Source of the DNA: Sphaerimonospora sp050942215
Lineage (GTDB): Bacteria > Actinomycetota > Actinomycetes > Streptosporangiales > Streptosporangiaceae
Length of the DNA stretch: 64,000 nucleotides
NCBI RefSeq assembly: GCF_050942215.1
Contig: NZ_CP192056.1
Span: forward strand, 3,720,001-3,784,000
Direction: 5' to 3'
The notes beneath the pieces were generated by a model. It saw only the letters and a list, made by a program, of their open reading frames with translations. It did no database searches and was not told the origin of the DNA. This document shows positions 1 to 7,931 of the stretch, piece after piece (within the stretch, counting starts at the first letter, position 1; the number at the start of each line of letters is the position of its first letter). A program made the translations under genes and the position numbers.

Positions 1-492
1 CGGAAGTACGGGGTCTTCGGCACGGCCCCCGGCTCCGGGGCCCCCGACTGGGTGTCGCGGGCCGACACCCTGGAGGGCCTGGCAGAGCTGATCGGCGTTC
101 CCGCCGCCGAGCTGATCGCGACGGTCGAACGGTTCAACGGGCACGTCGCGGCCGGTCACGATCCGGACTTCCGCCGGGGGGAGAGCGTCTACGACGGCTG
201 GTGCGGAGACCAGGCACACTACGGCACACCGCACGCGACGCTCGGCGGGGTGACGACGGGCCCCTTCTACGCCATCCGCGTCCACCCCAGCACGCTCGGC
301 ACCAAGGGCGGCCCCCGGACGACCCCCACCGGCCAGGTGATGCGGGCCGACGGCGGGGCCGTCACCGGACTGTACGCGGTGGGCAACGCGATGGCCGCGC
401 CCACCGGGATGGTCTACGGCGGCGCGGGCGGCACGCTCGGCCCCGCGATGGTCTTCGGTCATCTCGCCGGTCGGCACGCCGCCGCGCATTGA
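1..492 (+). CDS. FAD-binding dehydrogenase, C-terminal part (cut by window edge)
   Basis: The reading frame is open from the first base, so the start lies outside the window and only about 163 C-terminal residues are visible. They contain the pattern LGTKGG followed by TGLYAVGNAMA and a GGAGGTLGPAMVFG stretch, which is the C-terminal FAD-contacting region of the 3-ketosteroid 1-dehydrogenase / fumarate reductase flavoprotein family. Enzymes of this family oxidise or reduce an activated C-C bond of a ketone or acid using FAD. The stop codon overlaps the ribosome binding site of the downstream flavin reductase (GAGGAG from 491), so the two are very likely co-transcribed redox partners. The substrate cannot be told from this fragment. 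Confidence 0.8.
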   Translation, partial: RKYGVFGTAPGSGAPDWVSRADTLEGLAELIGVPAAELIATVERFNGHVAAGHDPDFRRGESVYDGWCGDQAHYGTPHATLGGVTTGPFYAIRVHPSTLGTKGGPRTTPTGQVMRADGGAVTGLYAVGNAMAAPTGMVYGGAGGTLGPAMVFGHLAGRHAAAH

Positions 493-503
493 GGAGAGGC
501 ACG

Positions 504-2450
504 ATGTCAGACCGGGACAGCCCGCTGTTCCGACCGATCCGCGTCGGCACCATGGAACTGCGCAACCGGATCATGCTGCCGCCGCACGGGCGGCTGACCG
601 GTGATCCGTTCGGCGGTGACAAGCAGGCGGCCGCCCACCTCGCCTATTGGCGCCGGCGCGCCGAGAGCGGCGCCGCCTGGATCTGCGGACTCAACGGATT
701 CATCGCCAACCCGGTCATTCCGGGTTTCGAGCCGACCGGCCTGGGCGCCACCGTCCGCGGCGTCTTCCGGCTGCCGAACTTCCGTGAGCGGGCAGCGCGG
801 TTCGCCGATGCGATGCACGCGGCCGGGGCCTACGCCTCCGTTCAGTTGATCATGCAGGGCGGCATGCCGCAGTCGCCCTCCGGGCTCCTCGCGAACCACA
901 CCAACAACCAGGTGCCGCACGAGCTGACGACGGACGAGATCGCCTGGCTGGTCAAGGAGTACGCGTTCTCGGCCGGTGAGGCCAGGGCCGCCGGTCTCGA
1001 CGGGGTCGAGTTGCACGCCAACCACGAGGACCTGCTCCAGCTCTTCCTCTCCCCCGCGACCAACCACCGGCAGGACGAGTACGGCGGGGACCACGACCGG
1101 CGGATGCGCCTGCTCCTCGATGTGGTGCGCCGCATCCGCCGGGAGGTCGGACCCGACTTCACCGTGGGCGTACGGCTGAACATGGACGAGTTCTTCGACG
1201 GCGGTTACGACCTGGCGGAGGGCCTCGCCATCGCGACCTCGCTGCAGGCCGACGGGAGCATCGACTACCTGCACTGCGTGGTCGGAAACAACTGGGGGGC
1301 GCCCAGCTACATCCAGCCGCATCACTACGCCGTGGCGCAGTGGTCCGAGCTCGCCCGCCGGTACAGGGAGGCGCTCGACCTCCCCGTGGTCTACACCGGC
1401 CGGGTCTCGACGGCCGAGGCCGCCACCCGCGTCATCGCCGAGGGCCACGCCGACGTCGTCGGTCTGGCCCGCGCCATGTTCGCCGACGGCGACTTCGTCG
1501 CCAAGGCGCGCAGCGGCGCCGAGATCCGGCCGTGCATCGGCACGAACGACTGTCTGCACCGGGTGACCGTGGAGGGCATGCGCTTCGGCTGCTCGGTGAA
1601 CCCGCGCACGGGGCGGGAGAGCGAGCCGGAGCCGTCCCGGGCCGAGGTGCCCAGGCGGGTGCTCGTCGCCGGTGCGGGGCCCGCCGGGCTGGAGCTGGCG
1701 GCGCTGCTGGCCGAGCGCGGCCACCGGGTCTCCCTCTGGGAGCGCGAGCACGAGGTCGGCGGTCAGATGCGGGTCGCGGCGCTCGCCGCGGAGAACCGGG
1801 CCTACACGGACTTCCTGTCCTTCCAGGAGCGGCGTCTCGCCGAGCTGGGCGTGGACGTCGAGCTCGGTCGCGAGGCCGTGGCCGACGTGGTGGCCGGCGC
1901 GGGGTTCGACGTCGTCGCCGTCGCCACGGGCGCCCGGGCCCGCCGTCCCCCGATCCCGGGCGTGGAGCACCCGTTCGTCGTCGAGGGACGTGAGGTGATG
2001 CTCGGCCGCGCCCTGGTCGGCCGGAAGGTCCTCGTGATCGCCATGGAGGACCACATGCAGCCGCTCACGATCGCGGGCCACCTGACCGATCTCGGCAGGG
2101 ACGTCACCGTGCTGTACCAGACGCCCGCGATCGCGCCCCTGGTGGGCCGCTACTCCATCGGCGCGTCCCTGGCCAAGCTCAGCGCGGCCGGCGCACGGGT
2201 CGAGGTGATGGAGCGGGTGGTCGGCATCGAGCCGGGCCATGTGGTGTCGCGCAACGTCTATTCCGGGGCGGAACGGGCCCACCTCGGCTACGACTCGGTG
2301 GTGCTGGCCTGCGGGGGCGAGGCGGAGTCCGCCCTGCACACGGCGCTGCGCGGACGGGTGCCCGAGTTGCACATCCTGGGCGACGCCTACGCGCCGCGCC
2401 GCATCTCCTTCGCCACCCGGCAGGCGTACGAGCTGGCGCGCCGTCTTTGA
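504..2450 (+). CDS. OYE/FadH-type NADH:flavin oxidoreductase
   Basis: This 648-residue protein has the two-part layout of 2,4-dienoyl-CoA reductase and trimethylamine dehydrogenase. An N-terminal FMN-binding TIM barrel begins LFRPIRVGTMELRNRI and carries a catalytic-type HANHEDLLQLFLSP segment. It is followed by an iron-sulfur segment and a C-terminal Rossmann domain (VLVAGAGPAGLELAALLAERG). The iron-sulfur segment reads CIGTNDCLHR and later FGCSVNP, so one of the four usual Cys ligands (CxxC) is Thr. ATG at 504 follows GAGGAG and lies 12 bases after the preceding stop. The likely role is reduction of an enone or dienoyl substrate together with the upstream flavoprotein. The substrate is unknown. 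Confidence 0.85.
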   Translation: MSDRDSPLFRPIRVGTMELRNRIMLPPHGRLTGDPFGGDKQAAAHLAYWRRRAESGAAWICGLNGFIANPVIPGFEPTGLGATVRGVFRLPNFRERAARFADAMHAAGAYASVQLIMQGGMPQSPSGLLANHTNNQVPHELTTDEIAWLVKEYAFSAGEARAAGLDGVELHANHEDLLQLFLSPATNHRQDEYGGDHDRRMRLLLDVVRRIRREVGPDFTVGVRLNMDEFFDGGYDLAEGLAIATSLQADGSIDYLHCVVGNNWGAPSYIQPHHYAVAQWSELARRYREALDLPVVYTGRVSTAEAATRVIAEGHADVVGLARAMFADGDFVAKARSGAEIRPCIGTNDCLHRVTVEGMRFGCSVNPRTGRESEPEPSRAEVPRRVLVAGAGPAGLELAALLAERGHRVSLWEREHEVGGQMRVAALAAENRAYTDFLSFQERRLAELGVDVELGREAVADVVAGAGFDVVAVATGARARRPPIPGVEHPFVVEGREVMLGRALVGRKVLVIAMEDHMQPLTIAGHLTDLGRDVTVLYQTPAIAPLVGRYSIGASLAKLSAAGARVEVMERVVGIEPGHVVSRNVYSGAERAHLGYDSVVLACGGEAESALHTALRGRVPELHILGDAYAPRRISFATRQAYELARRL

Positions 2451-2526
2451 CCCCGGCCGTCCCGTAGGCGGCGGCGCCGTCACGGTTCACGGCCACGCGG
2501 TCAGATGGACACGGTCAGGCGGACAC

Positions 2527-2561
2527 GGTCCGGGTGGGCTCTGCCCGAGCCCACCCGGACC
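2527..2561. terminator. Strong hairpin between convergent genes
   Basis: A perfect 15-bp inverted repeat (left arm 2527-2541, right arm 2547-2561) with a 5-base loop sits between the ends of the flavin reductase and the aldehyde dehydrogenase, which converge. There is no U-tract, as is common in actinomycetes. It is probably a bidirectional terminator. Confidence 0.75.
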
Positions 2562-2577
2562 GGCGGCACGCCGCCGA

Positions 2578-4044
2578 TCAGTTCAGCGCGAGGTCTTTCG
2601 CGCGCAGGTTCACCACCAGCGACTTGACCCGGGTCATCGCCTCGATGGACGGGCGCACCCCCTGGGTGCCCATGCCGGACGCCTTCGTGCCGAGGAACGG
2701 GAAGTGGTCCGGGCCGCGGGCGGTGCGCCCGTTGACCTGGACGGTGCCGACGTCGAGCCGGGCCGCGATCTGGATGGCCGTGTCGATGTCACGGGTGAAG
2801 ACCGCGGCCTGCAGGCCGTACTCCGATCGGTTGCTGAGCCGGATCGCCGCCGCCGGGCTGCTCACCCGGAGGATGGGAAGCACCGGCGCGAAAGGCTCCA
2901 CCCAGGCCAGGTCCATCTCCGCGTCGACGTGGTCGACGACGGTCGGGTGCATGAGGTTGCCCTCACGGGTGCCGCCGTGTACCAGTACGGCGCCGGCGGC
3001 CACCGCGTCCCGCACCATCTTCTCCGCGCCGTCCGCCGCGTCGGCGTCGACCAGCGGGGTGATCTTGGCGTCGTCTCGGGGGTCGCCCACCGTCAGCTTC
3101 GCCGTCCGCTCGGCGATGGCGGCGACCAGCCGGTCCGCCACGCCGTCCATCACGAGGACGCGCTTGATCGCCGTACAGCGCTGGCCGCTGTACGAGAACG
3201 CCCCGGCCACGATGTCGTCGGCGGCGGCCTCGATATCGGCATCGGCGAGCACGATCGCCGGGTCCTTACCCCCGAGTTCGAGGAGCAGCGGGACCATTCC
3301 GGCCTTGCGCGCCAGGTCGGCCCCCGTGGCCGAGGAGCCCGTGAAGGTGATCATGTTGACCTCCCGGTGCCGGACCAGGTAGTCGCCGATGCGGGAGCCG
3401 CGGCCGGTGACCACCTGCAGGACCTCGGGCGGGATGCCGGCCCGGTAGGCGAGCTCGCACACCTTCAGCGCCGCCAGCGCGCCCTGCGACGGAGGTTTGA
3501 GCACGACCGCGTTGCCGGTCGCCAGCGCTGGGGCGATCTTCGAGACCGCCAGGTTGACCGGGTAGTTGAACGGCGGGATGGCCAGGACCGTGCCGAGCGG
3601 GACCCGGTGCACGATGGCCAGCTTGTCGCGCGCCTGTCCGGGAAAGGCGTCAGAGAACTGCGTCTCGCCGATGATCCGTTTGGTGTCCTCGGCGGTGTGC
3701 CGGATGTAGTCGGCCGAGCGGACCACCTCGTCCCTGGCGTCCTTGCGCGCCTTGGCCACCTCCATCATCAGCAGGTCGCCGATCTCCGCCGCGCTCTCGG
3801 CGAGCCGGTGGGCGAACCGCGTGAGCAGATCGGTGCGCTCGGCCAGCGGCCGGGCGAACCAGTGCGGCTGCGCCTGACGCGCGGTCGCGAAGACCTGGTC
3901 GATCTCCGCGTGGGTGAACTCGTGCACGCCGCCGATGACGGACCCGTCCACTGGTGAGATCACCGGCAGGGTGCGGTCGTCGTCCGATGTCCGCCACTTC
4001 CCGTTGAGCCGGTACCGGCTCACTGAAACCGTGTTCGCTCCCAC
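2578..4044 (-). CDS. Aldehyde dehydrogenase (GapN-like)
   Basis: The 488-residue protein is a complete NAD(P)-dependent aldehyde dehydrogenase. It shows the cofactor loop FTGSSATGADLARKAG, the general base Glu in LLELGGKDP and the nucleophilic Cys in YSGQRCTAIKRV. The overall pattern (PPFNYPVNLAVSKIAPAL, GRTARGPDHFPFLG) is closest to the non-phosphorylating glyceraldehyde-3-phosphate dehydrogenase / lactaldehyde dehydrogenase branch. The GTG at 4044 is chosen because AAAGG precedes it at normal spacing and the homologous region begins just after. An upstream in-frame start at 4188 would add 48 residues of unlikely composition. It is divergent from the MaoC gene and shares its upstream region. 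The physiological aldehyde is not known. Confidence 0.88.
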   Translation of the reverse strand: MGANTVSVSRYRLNGKWRTSDDDRTLPVISPVDGSVIGGVHEFTHAEIDQVFATARQAQPHWFARPLAERTDLLTRFAHRLAESAAEIGDLLMMEVAKARKDARDEVVRSADYIRHTAEDTKRIIGETQFSDAFPGQARDKLAIVHRVPLGTVLAIPPFNYPVNLAVSKIAPALATGNAVVLKPPSQGALAALKVCELAYRAGIPPEVLQVVTGRGSRIGDYLVRHREVNMITFTGSSATGADLARKAGMVPLLLELGGKDPAIVLADADIEAAADDIVAGAFSYSGQRCTAIKRVLVMDGVADRLVAAIAERTAKLTVGDPRDDAKITPLVDADAADGAEKMVRDAVAAGAVLVHGGTREGNLMHPTVVDHVDAEMDLAWVEPFAPVLPILRVSSPAAAIRLSNRSEYGLQAAVFTRDIDTAIQIAARLDVGTVQVNGRTARGPDHFPFLGTKASGMGTQGVRPSIEAMTRVKSLVVNLRAKDLALN

Positions 4045-4171
4045 TCTGTGACCTTTCCGTAGATGAGTTCCGCCCCCGGTCCGCGACCCGCTGCCGGCGC
4101 CCGAGAGCCGGCCAGATCCGTGTTGCCGATCTTCCCGGCCGAGTGATTGGACGAGAGCATCATGATGCGAT

Positions 4172-4188
4172 ATAACGTTCAACGTCAA
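4172..4188. promoter_or_regulatory. Imperfect palindrome, candidate MerR operator
   Basis: ATAACGTT-C-AACGTCAA has arms matching at 6 of 8 positions and lies in the 190-bp divergent region between the aldehyde dehydrogenase and the MaoC-MerR-dehydrogenase operon. On the minus strand it contains TTGAC and TATA-like elements. MerR proteins bind palindromes inside elongated promoters, so this is a candidate site for the regulator encoded at 4684. This is inferred from position and symmetry only. Confidence 0.4.
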
Positions 4189-4234
4189 GTTTTTTTTATG
4201 ACTGCCCAGCGGTCACGCACGGCGAGGAGCCCGC

Positions 4235-4684
4235 ATGTTCGACCGGTACTACGACGAACTCGCCATCGGTGACAGGCGCACCTTCACCGGTCTCACCATC
4301 ACCGAGACCCATGTCGTGAACTTCGCCGGCGTCACGGGTGATCACTTCGGCCTGCACATGGACGCCGAGTACGCCAAGACCACACCGTTCAAGCAGCGCA
4401 TCGCGCACGGGCTGCTGGTGCTGTCCTGCGGCGCCGGGCTCATCCCGCTGCTGCCCGGCCGGGTCATCGCCTTCCTCGGCATGGAGGAGGTCAGGTTCCT
4501 CGCCCCCTGCTTCTTCGGGGACACGATCCATCCCGTGATGGAGGTCCTCGACAAGAAGGACAAGGCCCCCGGCGGCGTGGTCACGCTCAAAGAGGAGATC
4601 GTCAACCAGCGCGACGAGATCGTCATCTCGGCCCGGATCAACATCTGGGTCGGTTCCCGCCCCGGTGACGGCGGCACCGCCTGA
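4235..4684 (+). CDS. MaoC-like (R)-enoyl-CoA hydratase
   Basis: A 149-residue single hot-dog-fold protein. The hydratase motif is visible as the Asp/His pair in GVTGDHFGLHMDAEYAKTTPFKQRIAHGLLVLS, the MaoC signature that hydrates trans-2-enoyl-CoA. ATG at 4235 is preceded by GAGGAG. The stop overlaps the start of the MerR gene by one base (TGATG). That coupling and the acyl-CoA dehydrogenase two genes on suggest a small acyl-CoA oxidation operon. The chain length or branching of the substrate cannot be deduced. Confidence 0.87.
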   Translation: MFDRYYDELAIGDRRTFTGLTITETHVVNFAGVTGDHFGLHMDAEYAKTTPFKQRIAHGLLVLSCGAGLIPLLPGRVIAFLGMEEVRFLAPCFFGDTIHPVMEVLDKKDKAPGGVVTLKEEIVNQRDEIVISARINIWVGSRPGDGGTA

Positions 4685-5232
4685 TGGACCTGCCACCAGA
4701 TGGAACACCGCCGGCCGCGGGCCGGTCTCGCGGGTCCGGCCCGCGCGAATCCCGCGCCGAGGAAAGCCCGGACGAGGACCCCCCGACCTTCAACATCGGC
4801 GACCTCGCGCGGCAGGCCGGCGTGTCCACCCGCACGATCCGCTACTACGAGGAGCTCGGCATCCTCCCGCAGCCCGAGCGCACGGTCGGGGGAACCCGCC
4901 GTTACTCGAGCGACTACCTCTTCTATCTGGAGGGCGCCCGCATGCTCAAACAGCTCGGCTTCGGTCTCGTGGAGATCTCCGAGCTGGGCCGGTTCGCGCT
5001 GACGGGCGCCGCCGCCTCGACGTGGACGAAGTCCTTCCTCCAGGAGAAGGTCTCCCAACTCGACCACAGAATCCGGGTGCTCACCCGCCTGCACGAGCTC
5101 GTCAGAGCAGCCGCCTCGTCCCCCACGGCCCCGGGCCTTCCCGTACCGGAGCTGCTGCGATGGGTGAGCGAACGAAGCGGCGACCTCGCCGAGCACCGCC
5201 CGGGCGAGCCCCCCAGACCAAGCCGGAGCTGA
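4684..5232 (+). CDS. MerR-family transcriptional regulator (copy 1)
   Basis: A 182-residue regulator with an N-terminal winged helix (IGDLARQAGVSTRTIRYYEELGIL, then RRYSSDYLFYLEGARMLKQLGF) and a coiled-coil dimer helix ending near residue 140. There is no Cys-rich metal-binding tail, so it probably senses an organic or acyl-CoA ligand. It is translationally coupled to the MaoC gene (TGATG) and followed 2 bases later by the acyl-CoA dehydrogenase. It is clearly paralogous to the regulator at 6490. The likely role is local control of this acyl-CoA operon through the palindrome at 4172-4188. This is inferred from position. Confidence 0.85.
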   Translation: MDLPPDGTPPAAGRSRGSGPRESRAEESPDEDPPTFNIGDLARQAGVSTRTIRYYEELGILPQPERTVGGTRRYSSDYLFYLEGARMLKQLGFGLVEISELGRFALTGAAASTWTKSFLQEKVSQLDHRIRVLTRLHELVRAAASSPTAPGLPVPELLRWVSERSGDLAEHRPGEPPRPSRS

Positions 5233-5234
5233 CG

Positions 5235-6383
5235 ATGGAACGCACCCTCTTCGACGCCGAGCACAACGATTTCCGGGATTCCGTACGCGAGTTCATCAAG
5301 CGGCATGTCATCGCCGAGTACGACCGATGGGAGGCCGAGGGCCTGGTCGACCGGGAGCTGTGGCGACTGGCCGGCGAGTCGGGCTTCCTCGGTATGGCCG
5401 TGCCCATGGCGTACGGCGGCGGCGGCGAACCCGACTTCCGCTACAACGCCGTGCTGGTCGAGGAGTTCGCCCGCGCCGGCGCCGCCTCGCTCAGCTCGGG
5501 CTTCGGGCTGCACAACGACGTCGTCACGCCCTATCTGCTCGAACTCGCGACCGAGGAGCAGAAGCAGCGCTGGCTGCCCGGGTTCTGCTCCGGCGAGATC
5601 GTCAGTGCGATCGCGATGACCGAGCCCGGTGCGGGAAGCGACCTCAAGGCGGTGCGGACCACGGCGATCCCCGAGGGCGACTGCTACGTGCTCAACGGCA
5701 CGAAGACGTTCATCACCAACGGCATCCACTCCGACATGGTCATCGTCGTGGCGAAGACCGACCCGTCGGCCGGCACGCGCGGGATCAGCCTGCTCGTCGT
5801 CGAGCGCGGCATGCCGGGCTTCCGCCGGGGCCGCAAGCTGGCCAAGGCGGGCATGCACGCCCAGGATACGGCCGAGCTGATCTTCGAGAACGTACGGGTC
5901 CCGGCGGAGAACGTGCTCGGAGAGCCGGGCCAGGGCTTCGGCTACCTGATGCGCAACCTCCCGCAGGAGCGGCTGTCCATCGCCGTCGTCGCCGTCGCCG
6001 CGGCGCAGGCCGCGTTCGACTGGACCGTGCGGTACTGTCATGATCGGAAGGCGTTCGGCCAGGCGATCGGCAGTTTCCAGAACAGCCGCTTCGCGCTCGC
6101 CGAGATGGCGACCGAGATCGAGCTGGCCCAGGTGTACGTGGATCGCGCGATCCTCGAACTCAACGCGGGAACGCTCAGCCCGGTGGACGCGGCCAAGGCC
6201 AAGTGGTGGACCACCGAGCTGATGAAGCGCACCACCGACACCTGCCTCCAGTTGCACGGCGGGTACGGCTACATGGACGAGTATCCGATCTCCCGTGCCT
6301 GGCGCGACGCGCGCATCCACACCATCTTCGGGGGTACAACAGAGATCATGAAGGAGATCATCGGCCGGGATCTGGGATTCTGA
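5235..6383 (+). CDS. Acyl-CoA dehydrogenase
   Basis: A 382-residue flavoprotein of normal family length. It contains the FAD/substrate motif AIAMTEPGAGSDLKAV, TKTFITNG, and near the C-terminus LHGGYGYMDEYPISRAWRD with IFGGTTEIMKEII. The Glu in the last motif is the position of the catalytic base in medium/short-chain enzymes. It should oxidise an acyl-CoA to the 2-enoyl-CoA, passing electrons to ETF, which is the step before the MaoC hydratase encoded just upstream. ATG 5235 lies 2 bases after the MerR stop. Substrate chain length is not determinable. Confidence 0.9.
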   Translation: MERTLFDAEHNDFRDSVREFIKRHVIAEYDRWEAEGLVDRELWRLAGESGFLGMAVPMAYGGGGEPDFRYNAVLVEEFARAGAASLSSGFGLHNDVVTPYLLELATEEQKQRWLPGFCSGEIVSAIAMTEPGAGSDLKAVRTTAIPEGDCYVLNGTKTFITNGIHSDMVIVVAKTDPSAGTRGISLLVVERGMPGFRRGRKLAKAGMHAQDTAELIFENVRVPAENVLGEPGQGFGYLMRNLPQERLSIAVVAVAAAQAAFDWTVRYCHDRKAFGQAIGSFQNSRFALAEMATEIELAQVYVDRAILELNAGTLSPVDAAKAKWWTTELMKRTTDTCLQLHGGYGYMDEYPISRAWRDARIHTIFGGTTEIMKEIIGRDLGF

Positions 6384-6441
6384 GCGGAAGATACGCGGGT
6401 TTCCTGTTTTCTGCGCCACACCGACAATTTCGGATGCTAAA

Positions 6442-6460
6442 CTTAACGGTACCCGTTAAG
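6442..6460. promoter_or_regulatory. Perfect 19-bp inverted repeat, likely MerR operator
   Basis: CTTAACGG-TAC-CCGTTAAG is a perfect palindrome with 8-bp arms, 30 bases before the second MerR start. Its position fits autoregulation of that gene. It resembles the weaker element at 4172-4188 (shared AACG...CGTT core). Confidence 0.65.
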
Positions 6461-6489
6461 AGGGAACTTCCAGAGGTTGAAGGAGTCCG

Positions 6490-7026
6490 ATGGCCGCGCG
6501 CACCTCCTCCCGAGGGAGAGCAGCCTCTGCCACGGGGGCGGAACCCCCGTCGGCCGCAGAGGAACCCGCAGTGGGAGCCACAGAGGATCATACCGAGGGC
6601 GCGCTGCTCAGCATCGGTGAATTGGCCAGGCGTGCGCGGGTTTCGCCGCGCACCATCCGGTATTACGAGGAGCTCGGCATACTGCCGGTGCCTCCGCGCA
6701 CGGCCGGCGGCACCCGCCGCTACCCCCTCGAGTACATCTTCTACGTGGAGGGCGCGCTCCTGCTCAAGGAGATGGGCTTCACGCTCGAGGAGATCGGGGA
6801 GCTCGGCCGGTGGGCCCTCGATCGCACGAGCGTCGCCTCCGACCGCATGCAGGCGCTGCTGCAGGGCAAGGTCGCCCTGCTGGAGCACCGCATCCGGGTG
6901 CTCAACCGCCTGCACGACCTCGTCGTGGAGGCGACCCGCGGCCGCTCGAAGAAGAACAAGCCGACGCCCGAACTGCTCCGCCTGCTCGGCGAGGAAGCAC
7001 AGCTGGCCAACAACGCGCTCGAATGA
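6490..7026 (+). CDS. MerR-family transcriptional regulator (copy 2)
   Basis: A 178-residue MerR regulator. After a 35-residue low-complexity leader it has the winged helix IGELARRARVSPRTIRYYEELGIL, then RRYPLEYIFYVEGALLLKEMGF and the dimerisation helix. It is closely similar to the regulator at 4684 across the whole DNA-binding and helical part, so the pair probably arose by duplication. No metal-binding Cys cluster is present. AGGAG at 6481-6485 supports the ATG at 6490. A perfect inverted repeat at 6442-6460 is the obvious candidate autoregulatory site. The 3' end runs into a strong terminator. Confidence 0.87.
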   Translation: MAARTSSRGRAASATGAEPPSAAEEPAVGATEDHTEGALLSIGELARRARVSPRTIRYYEELGILPVPPRTAGGTRRYPLEYIFYVEGALLLKEMGFTLEEIGELGRWALDRTSVASDRMQALLQGKVALLEHRIRVLNRLHDLVVEATRGRSKKNKPTPELLRLLGEEAQLANNALE

Positions 7027-7031
7027 TCGTC

Positions 7032-7057
7032 GGCGGACGTCCCTAGGGACGTCCGCC
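7032..7057. terminator. Bidirectional terminator hairpin
   Basis: A perfect 12-bp inverted repeat (7032-7043 and 7046-7057, loop TA) lies between the convergent MerR and glutamine amidotransferase genes. It overlaps the last codons of the amidotransferase, whose stop is at 7043-7045. Confidence 0.75.
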
Positions 7058-7759
7058 CTTGACCACGGCGGCGAAACGGGCGGCCACGTCGCCCCACGCG
7101 GCCCGTGCGAGCGGGTCGTCGATCACGGCGGCGGCGTACAGCCGATCGAGATCGAGTCCCCGCCGGCGCGCGTTCTCCACGTCCCACTCCCGGATGCGTT
7201 CCGGCCGCGCCTCGGGATGGAACTGCACGCCCCAGGCGCGGTCGCCCAGCCGGAATGCCTGGTAGGGGCAGCGTCCGGTCTCGGCCAGCCAGACCGCGCC
7301 CGGCGGCAGGGCCGTGATGGCGTCGATGTGGTTCTCGATCGCCGGGACGGCGGCGGGCAGCCCGCAGAAGACCACGTCGTCCGCCGCCTCGGCCCGCACG
7401 GTGATGGACGTGCTGCCGTGCTCGGGCGCCCCGGCGTCGCCCCGGACCTTCCCGCCGCCGACCGAGGCCAGCATCTGCCCGCCGAGGCAGATGCCGAAGA
7501 ACGGCACAGACCGGGCGAGGGCCTGCTCGACGAGGGCGCGGGCGGCCGGCAGCCAGGGCGCCCTGCCGTCGTCGTCCGGCAGGTAGCCGCCGCCGAGCAC
7601 GATCAGGCCGTCGTGCTCCAGCCGCGGCGGAAGGGCGGACCCGTCGAAGGCGGTGGCCACGTCGACGGCGACCCCGGCGGCGGCCAGCCATTCCCCGAAA
7701 CGTCCAGGACCTCCGCCCGCCTCATTCTGTACGGCGAGCACACGCGGCTTCTCCGGCAT
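7043..7759 (-). CDS. Class I glutamine amidotransferase
   Basis: A 238-residue GMP-synthase-type amidotransferase domain standing alone. The nucleophile is the Cys in FFGICLGGQML and the His-Glu pair is in WGVQFHPEARPE, so the triad is complete. Such proteins hydrolyse the amide of glutamine or gamma-glutamyl compounds, for example in gamma-glutamyl-polyamine breakdown. No synthetase partner is adjacent, so hydrolysis of a gamma-glutamyl compound is as likely as ammonia supply. The ATG at 7759 begins MPEKPRVLAVQNE. The gene is flanked by a terminator on its 3' side. Confidence 0.82.
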   Translation of the reverse strand: MPEKPRVLAVQNEAGGGPGRFGEWLAAAGVAVDVATAFDGSALPPRLEHDGLIVLGGGYLPDDDGRAPWLPAARALVEQALARSVPFFGICLGGQMLASVGGGKVRGDAGAPEHGSTSITVRAEAADDVVFCGLPAAVPAIENHIDAITALPPGAVWLAETGRCPYQAFRLGDRAWGVQFHPEARPERIREWDVENARRRGLDLDRLYAAAVIDDPLARAAWGDVAARFAAVVKGGRP

Positions 7760-7931
7760 GAGGTCTGACCTTACCTCCCTGTCCGGCGTGCACGTCCGCG
7801 AGTCCCCGGCGGGCGGGGAACCCCGGCCCGGCCTCTTTACGGTGTAGATTTCCTGGTCGGCCCGGCCGCCGTCGCGTCACCGCTTGTCGTGCCGCCCCGG
7901 CCGTCGATGTGACGCCGCGGTGCACGCGTGG

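Noticed and set aside
507..2483. 658-residue open frame antisense to the flavin reductase
   Set aside because: It mirrors the real gene in a GC-rich codon-biased region, is rich in Arg/Gly/His with no domain, and the plus-strand gene has clear FMN and Rossmann motifs.
2513..2530. Short tandem GGACACGGTC repeat
   Set aside because: Only two imperfect copies, next to a terminator; too short to call a repeat element.
4190..4197. Run of eight T as a possible terminator tail
   Set aside because: No stable stem precedes it on either strand; it lies in a divergent promoter region.
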